Shown here piece by piece: positions 44,154-55,047 of a stretch of DNA of 64,000 nucleotides. Each line of letters starts with the position of its first letter. Positions within the stretch are counted from its first letter, which is position 1. The translations under genes were made by a program, and so were the position numbers. The DNA comes from Aurifilum marmelostoma. Its lineage: Eukaryota > Ascomycota > Sordariomycetes > Diaporthales > Cryphonectriaceae. The DNA lies in contig JAMXSV010000006.1 of the NCBI GenBank assembly GCA_027559495.1, forward strand, positions 1,674,001 through 1,738,000, in the 5' to 3' direction. Under the pieces are notes generated by a model that was not told the DNA's origin, searched no databases, and saw only the letters and a program-made list of their open reading frames with translations.

Positions 44154-47100
44154 CTACGATGTTGAGCCAGAGGGGCCACCCGTCTTACCACTCATCCGCA
44201 GGCTCTCTTCCATGGCCCTCTTCAGATCCTCATCCTCGTCCTCGTCGCCACCGCCGCCGCCAGAGCCGGCCGCGTCATATCCCTTGCCCTTGGCCGTCTT
44301 CTGGCGAAACTGCTCCTCGGCCAGGCTCTGCTTCTTGACGTACTCCATAACGATCTCCTCCTCGCTCCGCTCCGTCGACTTGCGTGCGAGGTGCTCCCTA
44401 TGCGCCCGCTCCGACTCCTCCATCGCTCTCTTGAGCTCCTCATCGTCGTCCTCGCCATGTCCCGCACCACCCGCTGTGTCGCCTCGTCGTGACTCTTCTA
44501 GAGCCTGCCGGAGTTCCTCGTCGTCATCATCGTCGTCCTTGCCATGGACGTCATCACCAGCAGCGCCGCGCTGCTGTTCAGCAGCAACGCTCTGCCGCAC
44601 GGCCTCAGCAATGAGCGCCTCGAACTCTTCATCTGTAATGTCCTCGCCTACGCCTGCCTCCGCCGCTTTCAGCGCAACCCTCTCCGGCAGCGCGGGCGTT
44701 TGTTGCCGCGACCCTTTCCCGTCCTGACTGCTCTGCCCCTGCTTTTGATCCACGATGCGTCTCATCTCCTTGACGCTCGCTCGTATCTGCGACTCGATGA
44801 CCGAGTCTTCGGTACGGTCACCGCGGGAAGTCTGGGCGACGGACTCGCGGATGGCACGCTCCATCTCCTCATCTTCGGGCTCGGGGCTGCCGGCCGGCGG
44901 GGGCGTAGAAGAAGAGGCGGCCTGGTCAGCGGCCACTGCAGCTGATGCCTTGCTCTTCTTATTCTTCTTCCACGCATCCTTGAGCGCGTGGAGTCTCTTC
45001 CGTTCCTCGATAGGAAGGTGGCGTGTGGCCATGAAGCCCGTCTTGGGCGGGGCGTCAGGGAAAGGGCCACTGTTGTCGCCTGCTGCGCTGCTGCTGTCGC
45101 CCTCTTGTGACTGTGCTGGTGCTGGTGCCGCGGCCTGCTTTCCCTTGGACTTGAGCATCTGAAAACCCTTCATCTCGTCCTTGAGGTTGTTGAAGCGCAA
45201 CACGATGTCGTTTTGTTCCTGTGGGTTGGTGTAGCGTAGATCGTCTTGTCCTTGAAGGATGCGCGAGACGATGATGTAGTTCTCGACACTCTTGTGGAAC
45301 TTGCCGCGGATCTCGGCGTGCACGCCCTTCATCAAATAGGCGGGGATAGCCCAAACGCCTGTGGATGGGTGAGTTAGTGAGTGGTGTGATCCAGTCGAAG
45401 CTGGTTATCAGGTGGGAGAAGGGGGAGGAGTAAAGGGACGCGGGTGACAAGGAGAAGGAATTGCGGTGAATCACACTCACCAGCAGCAGGCTTGAACACG
45501 ATCCCCCCGATTCCCTTCCCAAATCCCGAAATCAGCCCCTTCGCACCCTCCTTCTCCGCTCCGCGCAGAGGCTGCGTCACCAAGCCCGTGATACCGTCAA
45601 ACAAGCCCAGCCCAAACTCCTTACCCGCGACCATGACCCCGCTGGCTAGACCCGTCACCTTCTCCTGCTTCCGTACGGTGTCGTCGTTGTACAGGCGGGG
45701 TGCATTCCGGAATCCCTTGGCCAGTCCCAGGCAGAAGTTCATAGGAGTTTTCATGCCCGTCTCCACGAGGCGCTGCACGCCCTTGCCGGTCTCGATGGAG
45801 GCGCCCAGCGCGCCCTCGACATCAAAACTGCTTTTCTGCATTTTGCTAGGTGACTTGGACCCGGAGCGGGAGTGGGAGGAGCCTGCCGCCGACAAGCTGG
45901 GCTGAAGATTTCCAGACATACTGCTGTCATCTCCGCCAGAAGAAGGACCCTTCAGCTGGCTGGAGGTGTCGGTCATCTGGGTCAGCGTGGTGGTCGAAGC
46001 ACCATCGTGGGAGGTGCTCGCGGTAGACATCTCCTCCGTCGTGCTGGGCGGCGGCGTCTCGGACGGTGACTTCTTGGCCTTCTTCATCCAGGGGCCCGGT
46101 ATGTCCTGAATAGCCAGTGCCATGGTGCCCACGTCGCCGACGAGCGCGCTTGTGACGGCCGTGATGGGGTCCCAAGGCTGCTGCTCTGTGCTGTACTCGT
46201 GAGGGCGATACCTTGGGAGCAGAGCACATTCTGCGTCAGTATTGATAGATGTGTGCGTATGTGGGATAGAAAGAAGAAGACGAGGAGGAGTATGGGCTTA
46301 CAGTTTCAGGTCTGTATACTGCAATAACCCCTCCCTAACCAGCACTGCCGCTGCCAGCCCGCTCAGCCGCACCTGTGTCCTCCTGACCCTCCACACGGCG
46401 ATGCGGCTCGGGGCAACAGAGCACCGCAGCTTGTCGTAGTCGAGAAAGTCGTGGAAGCTCTTTGCCCCGACGTCGGCTCCCTTCTCGGCCCTGATCTTCT
46501 CGCCCAGCTCCTTGGCCCGCGCCTGGGTCTCGGGCTGCAGCGCAGAGGTGATCATCTCGGCCAGGATCTCGGCGGTCAGGTCCTTGTACCGGACAGGCTT
46601 GGGGCCCGCGCCGGCCTGAGCGATCATGCTGCCCCAGAAGGGCTGGTCGCCAAAGAAGGGCACGACGACGGTGGGCGTGCCCGTCTTGATGCCAGCGGCG
46701 GTAGTGCCTGCGCCTCCGTGGTGGACCACGCACGAGACCTTCTTGAAGAGCCAGTCGTGGGGACAGTTGCCAAGCATGAAGACCCCGTCCGGGATGCCAA
46801 CCGCATCGGCACCCAGCCCGCCCCAGCCCTGTGACACTAGGGCGCGCACGCCTGCGATGGTGATGGCGTCGAAGATCATACGCGTGAGCTTGTTGGGGTC
46901 GTCGACGACGATGGAGCCGAAGCCGATGTAGACGGGAGGAGGGCCGGCGTCGAGGAAAGCAGCCAGGTCCGGTTCAGGCGTGTACGAGGTGGCCAGGTCG
47001 AGGAAATAGAAGCCCGAGATGCTGACCTCCCTGCCCCAATCGCTGGGCTTGGGGATCAGGGCCGGGCTCCAGCAGTATGTGGTGGGTATCTGCAGCCTCG

Positions 47101-48307
47101 TCAGCAGGCCCGGCGCCCAGATCAGGCTCAGCGGCTCCAGGTCCAGCACTTTGGTCCTGAAGCGGTTGATGACGTCGCCCAGCCCCTGCCAGGTCATCAT
47201 CTCGACCATGGCGTACGAGACGTAGTTGGTCATGATCACCTCGGCGTTGGAGCTCTCAATGCTGGCCAGCGGGTGGGGGAAAGCCTTGGTCGCGGTCCAT
47301 GGCATAGTGAACATCATGTGCAGAGGTATGCCCATCTTCTCGGCAATATGAATATGCGCGAAGCTGGGCGGGTTCGCGATGATGGCGTCGGCCACGAAGG
47401 GCTTGGTGGCAGGGTCGCCAGGCAGCGTATAGTCGCCATTCGTAAAGCTGCTCAGGGGCTCGCCGCTCTGGTGCGGCTCCGGCGGCGGACCCCGCCCGTC
47501 GCCCGCCTCGACACAGCTCCGCCAGCAGCCCAAAACGATCTGCTCAATCCCCCTGCGGCGCTTGGCGATCTCGCCGCTCTTGACCGCGTCGAAGCCCGGC
47601 ATGAGGCCTGGGTGCTTCACCATGAAGGCCATGAGCTCGGCTGGGTCCCCACCGATGGAGAAGAACTCGAGGCCGTTCTCCTCGACAAAGGACTGGAACA
47701 CGGGGTGGGTGGCGAGCCGGACGTGGTGGCCGTACGATTCCTTCAGCACCTTGCCCAGGGCCACAAAGGGCTGGACGTCACCGCGCGAGCCGACGATCTG
47801 GATGACGACGTTCAAGCTCGGAGGGGGCTCTTGTCCAGGCTGACCACCGAGGCTGGGCGGGATGTATGCTGGCGGGAGAGGCTCTGAAGATTTCTCAGAG
47901 GGAAGGGCCTGGCTTCGAACGAGGGCCGGCGCCAGGAGATCAGCCAGCGTGCCGTTGGCCTGGTTGATGTTGATGCGAATACGGCCATCGTCTAGATGGT
48001 CACAAGAGCTGTTGTCAGCGACATACCACGTCTGTACCAACGCAATCCTCCTTCAAACGGTAGAGATAGCAGCAATAGTAGCAGTAGTAGTACCTGTAAT
48101 GGAGGCATCGGCATTGAAGCCTGCCTGTGAGAGGTTGAGCTGGTTATGAATCTCGCCGTATGCCGGAGGCGCATCCTCGTCGGCGCCAAGGTCCAGCGGG
48201 CTGCTGCCGGCGAGTTCGGCCAGGTCTGGGACGTCAGTGGCCGAGGGTCTCACTTCAGACGAGCCGGATGCAGGCGCAGTCTTCTTATCCATGGTGGTCG
48301 CAGTCAT
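44154..48307 (-). CDS. Sterol-glucosyltransferase-like enzyme fused to VPS13-like segment and UIM array
   Basis: This is a GT1/GT28-type glycosyltransferase related to sterol 3-beta-glucosyltransferases (UGT51/Atg26 group). Four exons, 48307-48094, 47991-46302, 46211-45481 and 45358-44154, give 1279 aa with clean splice sites. Residues from 132 (NVVIQIVGSRGDVQPF) form the N-terminal GT28 domain. The sugar-nucleotide site HHGGAGTTAAG ... GDQPFWG lies near 495-525. I see no GRAM or PH domain, unlike yeast Atg26. Residues ~835-885 (GLFDGITGLVTQPLRGA ... GGIVFKPAAGVW) resemble the VPS13/ATG2 C-terminal repeat. From ~1040 to 1268 there are at least four good ubiquitin-interacting motifs (EMERAIRES, ELRQALEES, ELKRAMEES, DLKRAMEES) and up to three weaker ones. 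A role linking membrane lipid glycosylation to ubiquitin is inferred. Confidence 0.88.
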
Positions 48308-49429
48308 CCTCGATTTCCTCCTTGTCGTCGCTGGTGGCGCGGGGCAAGCCAAGCCAAGCTGTCGAGTACGAGACCACCTGAAGGGAGACACGGACGGTCG
48401 GTTGTAAAAGACAGGTCGTCTGTATCAGATTTGTGACGTCTCCATATGTACAATAAAGAGAGTCTCAAGAATATGCACGAGAAAGTTTGGATAATTTAAA
48501 AAGAAGCTGCTTCGATAACTTTGGTTTGAGTGAGGAGGGGCAACGAAACCTCGGTCGAGCTTGTGAACGAGCTTCTTCAGTACTGCAGACGGCTCCACGC
48601 CCACTGAAGAAAGTGTATCGCAAAAGGGAAAAAGAAGGGAGAGAGAGAAAAGAATAAGATTGTTTGTAGTGGATTAATTGCCGTCTCTCAGATGAGCATC
48701 TATCCGAATTCGAGAGTACCAGATGCTGGTGCTTCAACTCACTCGGAACTCTCGTTGATTGGGAGGCCCCTATGACGACGTTCCTGGTGGCGCCGGGAGG
48801 GGGGTTTTGCCAGTCCCTCTTTCCCTCTTTTCTTGGCCAGCTTGCTGCAGGGACGAGCCAAGCCCAAGCCAATCAAGCAAGCAACCCAACCAACTCACCA
48901 AATAAAGCGGATCTTGGAAACCACACAGCCCCTGTGGCGGCAAAGATACACGAAAGCATATTGTTAAAGTTACGAAGCGAAAGGCGCGCCGTGAAGCGGC
49001 TATAATGGGCTGCTGAGCGTGGGTGCGCAGTCCTCAAGAGTTAACCATAATAGTATACAGTGTTTCATTTACTTATAGCATTGCAGGCGCATCAGCACAT
49101 ACTTAGAAGCACCTGATAACCTCAATGCAAAGTCCCATTGATCAACTACTACCATCCTTCGGTAGCCCTGACGCCTCAAGTAAGATAGTTATGTTTTTTC
49201 TTCTTTTGTAAGACAGCCTTGCCGTGCCATCGCTGCTGCAGAGCGACATCACAAGCGAATTCCGCCTTGTCCCGAATCGTATCGTATCATCGTCCAGGCC
49301 GGCCTCCCTTTTCCAAGCAGCCCTGCCTCGACAACAAGCCATCCTCTTTTCTTCTCTTCTGTGATCCCCACAGCAAGTTCTTCATCCTAGTTCTCACTGT
49401 TCCGTATCGATCGACTTTTTTTTCTTTCT
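48308..49429. other. Intergenic, glucosyltransferase promoter and Sec61 beta 3' flank
   Basis: 1.1 kb with no supported gene. The part next to 48307 should hold the promoter of the glucosyltransferase-like gene. Confidence 0.5.
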
Positions 49430-50061
49430 CTAGCTGGAGAACTTGCGGGTGATCTTGGCAATGACTGTTCAAGACCGTTAGCTTGATCCTTTATACCGGA
49501 GCGTCGCAAAAGGACATTTCTGGCAACATACTGTGCAGAGCAACCACGCTGAAGATGAAGACCAGAGACAGGACGAGGACAACCACGGGGTCGACCTTCA
49601 GGCCGGGAGACTCGTCGGTGTAGAGCCCTATATCACGCAGCAACGTTAGCCAACCAAGCCCACACATATACCTCACGTCGTAGATGCCAACGCGCCACCA
49701 CCGCGTCTCGAGCTCCTCGTCACAACCAGACCTCACTCCGGTCCGCTAGGACAGAGCCATGTCTCGCTCAAAGAACCTCTCCACAGCCCACTACCTCTCC
49801 TCCCCTTCACAACTCCTCCCCCCCTTCTTCTTTTTGCTCCGGGGAGCCACAAGAGCGACAGAAAGAAAAGAACATACTCAACATAGTGCTGCTGCTGCCA
49901 CCAGCCCCCGCGGACCGTGTGCTGTTCGGTCTCGCGCTCGCAACCTTCTCCTTCTGGTCGGCCGCAGCCCGGCGGCGGATCACGGCGCGCGCACCACCCG
50001 GCGGGGGAGGCGACTCTGGGCGCGCGCCTGTGCCGGCGCCCGAGGCAGGTGGGGAGTTCAT
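49430..50061 (-). CDS. SBH1: Sec61 beta subunit of the ER translocon
   Basis: This is the tail-anchored beta subunit of the Sec61 protein-conducting channel. Three exons, 50061-49878, 49627-49532 and 49464-49430, give 104 aa. The cytosolic part shows PPGGARAVIRRRAAADQKEK and the Gly/Ser linker AGAGGSSSTMLRLYTDESPGLKVDP, both family hallmarks. The membrane anchor is VVVLVLSLVFIFSVVALHIIAKI, followed by a short lumenal TRKFSS. Each splice falls inside a codon and restores the expected sequence (ML|RLYTDE and LH|IIAKI). The start is the first ATG giving a Pro/Ser/Gly-rich N terminus; the open frame continues upstream but without family resemblance. Confidence 0.95.
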
Positions 50062-52514
50062 CGGGGACGTTGGGCGAGGGGAAGACTGTGCGTTTTCGGG
50101 TGCGAGTGTTAGCAGGTGATCCTTCGGCCTGGGGAGAGGAGGCTCGGTGCCAGGGGGAGCAATGGATAGACGACGAGATGATGAGACAATGGAGAAAGGG
50201 CAGGAGGATATGACGCCGTCGACACGGGCTCGGGCTCGAGCTCGGGTAGAGCTGTGTGGCGATCCAAGTCGTTTACGTTTGGGGCAGGGAAGCAAGAGGC
50301 GCGCAAAACGTACCATTTTGACCAGCGGCGGCGTTATGAGAGTTAAAAAAGGACGTAAAGAAAAAAGGGAGGCAATGTGTCGATCGATCCGTTAGAGAAA
50401 GAAGGAGTGGCGTATAGAGACAGAGAGAGAGAAGAAACGAGTCCGAGGACGCGAGGTTGTGGTGTGGATAGTTGAACTGCTTTCTCCAAACCTCAATTGA
50501 AATCCAGCGCAGTCCCTGAAAACAGGTGTTCAATTGGAAGGCCCTCTCCCCCTAGCCCCCGGCCTGTCTGGTTGTAGCTAGCTACCTGCTACCTAGTACC
50601 CCGTAGCAGGACTGGGGTAAAGATGCTTCGCCGGCAGGCAGGCAAGCTGAAAGCCGGTTAGGCGCTACAGGGGCAAGGCAAGCCTCAGAAAGGGCACAGG
50701 ACAAAGAGCGCCCTGGACAACTTTTGCACAGGCCACTACCATGTGCTGTGGCACACCCTGGCTGCTTACTGTAGCTGCAAGACACACGCACACACCCTGA
50801 GCAGACACGGGTAATCAAATCGGTCACCCACTTTGCTTGCCTCCTCCAACCAAAGTTTATTCGTCCCATCTGGCCTCCTCGGAGCCACAGCCCCCAGGTT
50901 CCCCCCCTGCAAGTCTCAGATATGAGTTCCATCATGGAGATATCCGTGGATGAACGGGGCTTACTTTTGATATTTGACACACGGGAAAAACCCATCAGTC
51001 ATTCTAGAACCTTTCTTTGGCCCTTGGTATTCAGATTGGCGCATGGCTGGTACATTGGGGCTTGTACTGTGTAGTGAGCTGCTGCCCCTGCTATTTTGCT
51101 ACACAAGAAAAGATAACCAGTTAACCTCCAGCGTGGTTTCACATGCTTTTGAATCACCCACTCCCCTTCCTGTGATTTTCTGTATTTTCATGTATATGAT
51201 CCTCCTATTCCCTATAGACCCTAATGTATGAACAACAATAGCCTTGCCATTGTATGATGGGTTCACTCGCGATGCCTGCATTCTCATTCTGAACAAAACC
51301 AAACAAGAACTGCATTAGTGCATCTTTGTTGTCCATTTCCCATAAGAACAAAACATACAAATAAATAGTAAAGATGAAATAAACAAGCCAGAAGAGAAAA
51401 CAAGACACATGGCATCAGGGAGACCACTTCAGCAGAAACGCTATCAATTTCTCCAACTCCATATTTGTCTGTCTGACTAGCTGTCTGCTCGCAGACCAAG
51501 CTATCTTGTGCTCTTCCTCCTTGTCCCCCTCCTCTTTGCCTCTTCCCCCCCTTTATCTTTCAACTGCCCTCCCTCCCTTTCCTCCTGCCCCTCTCCCTAT
51601 ATATGTAGAAAAGCTGAGAAGAGCAAAACAACAGCTATGGTTCTGGTGGTGCCCGGACAATATGTTTGGGTAAGAGAGGTGGTTGGACAAATGAAACAGA
51701 ATCAAAAAGTTGTGGTAGTGGTGGTGTGTGGTTTTTTCTTCGGCTTACAAGAAGAAACAAGAAGAAGAAAGAAAAGAAAAGAAAGAAAAATAGTAAGAGG
51801 CCTCTGAAAAGTTGCAACAGAAACAACAACGAAAGCCAGATGTCGCCTGATCGCTGACTCCCCCTTTCCTCAGAAGAATAATAGACTGCTTCCACTGCTG
51901 GCAAGGGTGTGAAGAGCAGTAGGGCCTAGCCGCGGTTCCTTCCAGATTTTGTCATCCTGAATCGCGCCTTGAGAAAGAAATTTCGCTCGAATAAGATCGT
52001 GACCAGTCGCGGTCTGTGTCTCTCTCCTCTTCTCCTCTCCTTCCCGTTTTGCTCTCTCTCTTTCACGTCGGAAAGACACTTTTCTACGCTCGCTTCAAGC
52101 TTTCTTTCATCCCCACAAGAGCGTCGACCTCAGGTGCATGGGCTTTCGCCCCCCCTTCCTGTGGTGAACCAGGCCCGCCCCTCTCCCACCTCTCTCCGTT
52201 GTTGCTTCAGGCTGGCAGATCTTCACTGCGAGAGCCTTACTATTTATGAGTATTAAACAGTAGGTCTACACCAACTTCGGCCGGTGATGCAGTCTCCCAA
52301 CGCCGTCCGCTATGTTTGAGCCAAGCCGAAAAACAAAAGTCTGACATTTGGCGTAATAAGTTTGCGCTGTGCACTGCTGTCGAACTGGTGGAGGAGAGGT
52401 GTGCATTGTATTTGTTGTTTTGGCAGTTGTGTAGGTAGATGTTGGTGGCGGTATTATAGACATAAAAAAAATGAAAGGGGGAAAAAAAAGTGCTCCAGGT
52501 GGGGGGGACTTCTC
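50062..52514. other. 2.5-kb intergenic
   Basis: Holds the Sec61 beta promoter and the 3' flank of the Psr1-like gene. There are GA- and CT-rich tracts but no credible gene, RNA or mobile element. Confidence 0.55.
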
Positions 52515-54139
52515 TCAGAGAGTCACGTCGAGGACAAGGCTGACATCTTGCACGTTGGCCCCGGCAAGATCCTCGAGGACGGGTATCAAATCTAGAAGCT
52601 CGTTGTCATGAGCGTCCGAGAACCAGCTGCTGATGGGCACAGCGTGCTGGGGGTGGAAGATGTAGGATGTGGGTGAGTTGTCGATGATGATGGTGTCCTT
52701 CAGGTCCCGGCCGACCTTGGAGAGATCCTTGACATAGTTGCCACCGTGGTTGTGACAGCTTTCCCGGAACAGTCGGTGGTGGACAACGCCGTGGATATCC
52801 AGCTGGTCCAGCAGGGGGTCACCGTACTGTTGGTTCCAACATTAGCACAGGCCTTGTATCAGTAGAGGGGCGAGTGTGCATCGGGGCTAAAGCACAAGTA
52901 GACATACCTTAGACACTGATGCTGTGAAGACGACCACCTCATACAGCTCCCCAACCCTCTTCATAAACTGGTCGACTCCCGGCCGCTTGATGACGTAGAC
53001 ATTGTGGTAGTTGCCTTCAATCTCTACTGGTATGGTGAAGTCGGCCTGGTGAAGTATCTGGGGGCGAGTCAGTCGGGAAGGTCCTAGTATATGCGAGGAG
53101 ACAAGACCGCCGGGGCGGCGGTTGTGGTATTTACCTTGAAAGAACTGTGCACCAAGGTTTCATCCAGATCGAGAACCAGACACTTCCTACCCTTGAGGTG
53201 GGGTTGTATTGGGGGCAGCAGCCATTCCTGCTGAGGCTGATCGGGCGCTACGGCCAGGAGACCGTCATCGGCAGCCTGAGGCGGGCTGGGCACGGGCTGC
53301 ACGGCTTGTACGGGAGGCACGACTGACGAGTCGTCCACCTCCATGGGCTGGACGATGGGCTCTGTCGCCGAGGCCACCGCCGCGTCCGCCATCGCGGTAT
53401 CGCCATCGTCATCCTTGTCAACGGCTTGGCGTCCCGCCGGACCGGGCACGACGGCCTCCTGTTGGGGGGGTTGAACGTTGACGACTGGTGCCGCAGGGGC
53501 TGTGGGCGCTACCTGCTTTGGCTCATCGGCCGGCGCTGGCTGGTCCTGCGCGGTGGGACCTGACGCCCGTTTCGCTTTTGACGAATCCGCAGCGGCCTGG
53601 CCCGCCAGCGCATCCTTCTCTGTCAGCTGCGCCTTGCTGGCGCCTTGCTCGGATGGCGTCTGTCTCCGGCTAGCCGTCCGGGGCCGGTGTGGCAGCTTCT
53701 CGACCTTGTGGCCCGGAACATCGGCTGGTTCGTTGTCGAGGGCGTTCGCATCGTCGGGGACACCGCAACAAAACAGCGAGAGCAGACCTCCCTTCTTCTT
53801 CTTCTGCTGTGCGGGCGCGTTCGCGGTAGCCGAGGTGGTGGTCTGGGCGGTCTCGACAGCCGACCGATTGCTGGAGGCGCTCCCGTTCCTGTGACGACCC
53901 ATGATGCTCGCCTTGGACCCCTTGGAGCGGTCGCCGAAGCTCTCCCTGGACTCGCTCGCAGTGACGCCGCTCAGCCCGCTCGCAGTAGGCGACGGCTGGT
54001 TCTTCTGGGACGAGGACCTCGACGGCACGTGCAACAGACCCCTGCTCCTCTTGGCGGCTAAACCCTCCTCTGCGGACGAAGCGTCGATATCTCTCGAGTT
54101 TTCCTGATTCTGGGGTTTCTCGAGCAGGTCTCGGGACAT
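52515..54139 (-). CDS. PSR1: Psr1-like HAD-family CTD phosphatase
   Basis: This is a small-CTD-phosphatase-type enzyme; yeast Psr1/Psr2 act at the plasma membrane in the sodium stress response. Three exons, 54139-53135, 53057-52908 and 52826-52515, give 488 aa. The C-terminal FCP/NIF domain starts at about 315. It carries the DxDxT nucleophile motif Asp324-Asp326-Thr328 (LDLDETLVHSS), GVDQFMKRV, VVVFTASVSKYGDPLLDQLD, and the acid motif IIIDNSPTSY. The first ~310 residues are Ala/Pro/Ser-rich and disordered, except a basic-hydrophobic-Cys patch at ~113-126 (KKKKGGLLSLFCCG) that could be palmitoylated for membrane binding. Nem1 is the main alternative, but the TM pair expected for Nem1 is missing. 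Confidence 0.9.
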
Positions 54140-55029
54140 GTCGCCAAGTTTGGGGCTCTGTGGGTAGGATCGACGCGGGCAGGTGGGAATCGGCCTGGTG
54201 GTCGGGGTTGGTCAGCATCCAGGGGAGTGAGAAAACAGGAAGGGCAGTGGGGGGGCGAGTGTCAGCGACAGGTAGAGGGAAGAGGGAGATCCGGGCGATG
54301 AGGGAGCATGGAGGGAATATCTCCCAAGCCCAGACGATCCCGAGGATGTGAGCCTTGCGAGGGCAGTGTCGTTGGGCAGTCCTGCAGATCACGGAATACG
54401 CCGTGAATTGCGGGAGTTCGCACTTGTGGGCGAGGCAGCAAGCCGGCAAACGGAGAACCCTCTATCGCGAGCGGCTGATTGATAATAATGACTGGGAGAG
54501 AAAAGATAACGCACGTCTGCTTGAAGTCGGGTTCAGCTGAAGCCTCTTGCCTTCCTCTCTTGAACCCCCTGAGTGGTTCCGGCGTCAGGTGGTCCGTACA
54601 GACCAATCTGGCGTCTCGGCGTCGTCGTGGGCGTGCGTGAGGATATGCAGAGCGCAATCGCTGAGCTGAAGAAGGGGGTAGGTAGATCGTAGGTGGCGAA
54701 CTTGGAGAGGTCGCTGGACTGATCTAGGTGTTCTCGGTCGGAAAGGCCAGCCGCGGCGATCGAGCGCCCAAAAAAAGGAGGTCTGGAAGGTGGAAAGTCC
54801 CAAAAGGTTCGTCGGTGAAGGTGTCGTTATATCGTATCATAAGATACCAAGAAGCAATTCTCGACGGGACGAGGAATGAGTGAACGGCCGATCGCAGCGC
54901 AGGTCAGTTCAGGGCAGGGCAGGGCTGACCGCAGAATTGACCTTGGGCAAGAAAGGAATAAATCGCACACGGCGCCGGCTTGGTCTGCCAGGATCGAGGC
55001 CGGAGGGGTGGGAAAAAAGGTTGTAGTTT

Positions 55030-55047
55030 GGGTCGGGTTGGGTTGGG
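55030..55047 (+). other. Potential G-quadruplex
   Basis: Four GGG runs with 2-base loops (GGGTCGGGTTGGGTTGGG), about 0.9 kb upstream of the PSR1 start, on the strand opposite to its sense strand. Confidence 0.5.
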
